This document shows positions 22,814 through 23,708 of a DNA stretch of 23,708 bases, piece by piece. Source of the stretch: CAVPDE01 sp964580575 (lineage in GTDB: Bacteria; Desulfobacterota; DSM-4660; Desulfatiglandales; HGW-15); assembly GCA_964580575.1 (NCBI GenBank), contig CAZOLJ010000068.1, forward strand, positions 1 to 23,708, given 5' to 3'. A program made the position numbers and the translations under genes. How positions within the stretch are numbered: the first letter of the stretch is position 1; each line of letters begins with the position of its first letter. Under the pieces are notes generated by a model, which searched no databases, had not been told where the DNA came from, and saw only the letters and a program-made list of their open reading frames with translations.

Positions 22814-23695
22814 ATGAAGTATGCCCTCTTTCTTGGATGCACGATCCCTGCCCGTTCCAGACAGTATGAGCTCTCCTCAAGAAAAGTGGCTCACAAGCTC
22901 GGGATCGAACTGGTGGATGTGGGGGAGTTCGTCTGCTGCGGCTTCCCCGGCAAAGCCTCTGACTTGAAGTCCGCTATGGTCCTTGGCGCCTACAACATCG
23001 CCCTGGCGGAAAAGCAGGGTCTGGATCTCTGTGCGCTGTGCAGTTCCTGCACTTCCGCGCTTACGGAAGTGGTGCACCATCTTGCGCACGACGACAAAGC
23101 GAAGGCGGAAGTCAATGAAGCCCTTGCGAGAGCGGGTCTGCATTACGACAAAGGGGTCAGAGTGCGGCACTTCGCCCGGGTGCTCTATGAAGAAGTCGGG
23201 AAGGATGAAATCAAAAAACACTTCACAAAAAATCTGGAGGGATTGCGCATCGCCAACCATTACGGGTGCCATTATCTCAAGCCTTCTGAGATCTATGAGA
23301 ACTTCGATCAGGTGGAGGATCCCCATACACTCGATGAACTGGTCGCTCTCACGGGTGCAACGGTTGTGGATTACGCGAACAAGAAACGATGCTGCGGCGG
23401 GCCGGTTTTGCCCGTGGACGAGAACACATCCCTTGCGATTGCCAAAGAAAAGCTGGATGACATCCGGGATGCCGGAGCCAATGCCATCAACCTGGTCTGC
23501 CCGTTCTGCTCTGTCATGTATGACAGCAACCAGAAGGGGATTGAGACACAATTCAGCGCAACCTACAATCTCCCTGTGCTCTATCTCACCCAACTCCTCG
23601 GACTGGCCATGGGGTTCGATCGCAAAGAACTCGGCCTCAACATGAACGTCGTGAAGACCAAAGACGCTCTGGCCAAGTACGCCGGCGGGGATTAG
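22814..23695 (+). CDS. hdrB: HdrB-like subunit with two CCG domains
   Basis: The 293-aa protein has two cysteine-rich CCG motifs. The first is C9-x31-C41-C42-x30-C73-x2-C76, with C79 nearby (LGCTIP, VCCGFPG, CALCSSC). The second is C152-x40-C193-C194-x34-C229-x2-C232 (YGCHYLKP, RCCGGP, CPFC). In HdrB these bind noncubane 4Fe-4S clusters that reduce disulfides (CoM-S-S-CoB in methanogens; probably DsrC trisulfide or another disulfide here). The ATG at 22814 (MKYALFLGC) has GAGG 6 nt upstream and the usual HdrB start. The ATG at 22802 would overlap the hdrC stop and add four residues. It is the last gene of the operon seen; the window ends 13 bp later. Confidence 0.94.
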   Translation: MKYALFLGCTIPARSRQYELSSRKVAHKLGIELVDVGEFVCCGFPGKASDLKSAMVLGAYNIALAEKQGLDLCALCSSCTSALTEVVHHLAHDDKAKAEVNEALARAGLHYDKGVRVRHFARVLYEEVGKDEIKKHFTKNLEGLRIANHYGCHYLKPSEIYENFDQVEDPHTLDELVALTGATVVDYANKKRCCGGPVLPVDENTSLAIAKEKLDDIRDAGANAINLVCPFCSVMYDSNQKGIETQFSATYNLPVLYLTQLLGLAMGFDRKELGLNMNVVKTKDALAKYAGGD

Positions 23696-23708
23696 GATTA
23701 ACAAGAAA

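Overview
The window looks like a chromosomal segment of an anaerobic, probably sulfate-reducing or syntrophic, Desulfobacterota (former Deltaproteobacteria) bacterium. The basis is a complete Flx-Hdr (flavin oxidoreductase / heterodisulfide reductase-like) operon with two in-frame UGA (selenocysteine) codons, a sodium-pump decarboxylase beta/gamma pair, and the repeat style of the spacers. No rRNA, tRNA, CRISPR array, transposase or phage gene was seen. The genus cannot be given from sequence reading alone.

Layout. (1) 65-1362, minus strand: an unrecognised 270-aa protein and a GxxExxY-family protein whose nuclease signature is degraded. (2) 1613-2889: a 43-aa OadG-like membrane peptide and the OadB/GcdB sodium-pump subunit, closed by a clear intrinsic terminator. 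(3) 3013-3945: an EamA/DMT transporter. (4) 4123-12884: a MoxR-type cluster. It encodes a DUF4129 protein, a DUF4350 protein, a MoxR AAA+ ATPase, a DUF58 protein, a SpoIIM-like membrane protein on the opposite strand, an RDD membrane protein, a polytopic membrane protein with an L7/L12-CTD-like N-terminus, and a DUF2156 protein carrying an in-frame palindromic repeat. (5) 13047-15308: Tex, an RNA-binding transcription accessory protein. (6) 15527-23695: hdrA(Sec)-flxD/mvhD(Sec)-flxC-flxB-flxA-hdrC-hdrB, all on the plus strand.

How the genes work together. By family knowledge, the last operon encodes a cytoplasmic electron-bifurcating complex. FlxA would take electrons from NAD(P)H through FAD and a 2Fe-2S cluster. 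FlxB, FlxC and FlxD would relay them to HdrA, where flavin splits them between ferredoxin and the HdrBC disulfide site (DsrC or another disulfide). Both selenocysteines sit at iron-sulfur ligand positions in HdrA and in its docking partner FlxD, and each UGA is followed at the expected distance by a small hairpin that could be a bacterial SECIS. The MoxR cluster resembles the widespread MoxR/DUF58/DUF4129 envelope-associated modules, in which the ATPase is thought to act as a chaperone for vWA-like partners.

The most unusual layer is the spacer DNA. Seven intergenic gaps carry the same kind of element: a few copies of a degenerate 7- or 8-bp unit, a short spacer, then the same units in inverted orientation, giving a long imperfect hairpin. 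The unit differs from gap to gap, and within the flx-hdr operon the units are arranged symmetrically (GAGTGAC, TGGAGT, TGGAGT, GAGTGAC). A second palindromic repeat family, sharing TCGCTAAAGCT, is nested inside one of these elements and has also entered a coding region in frame.
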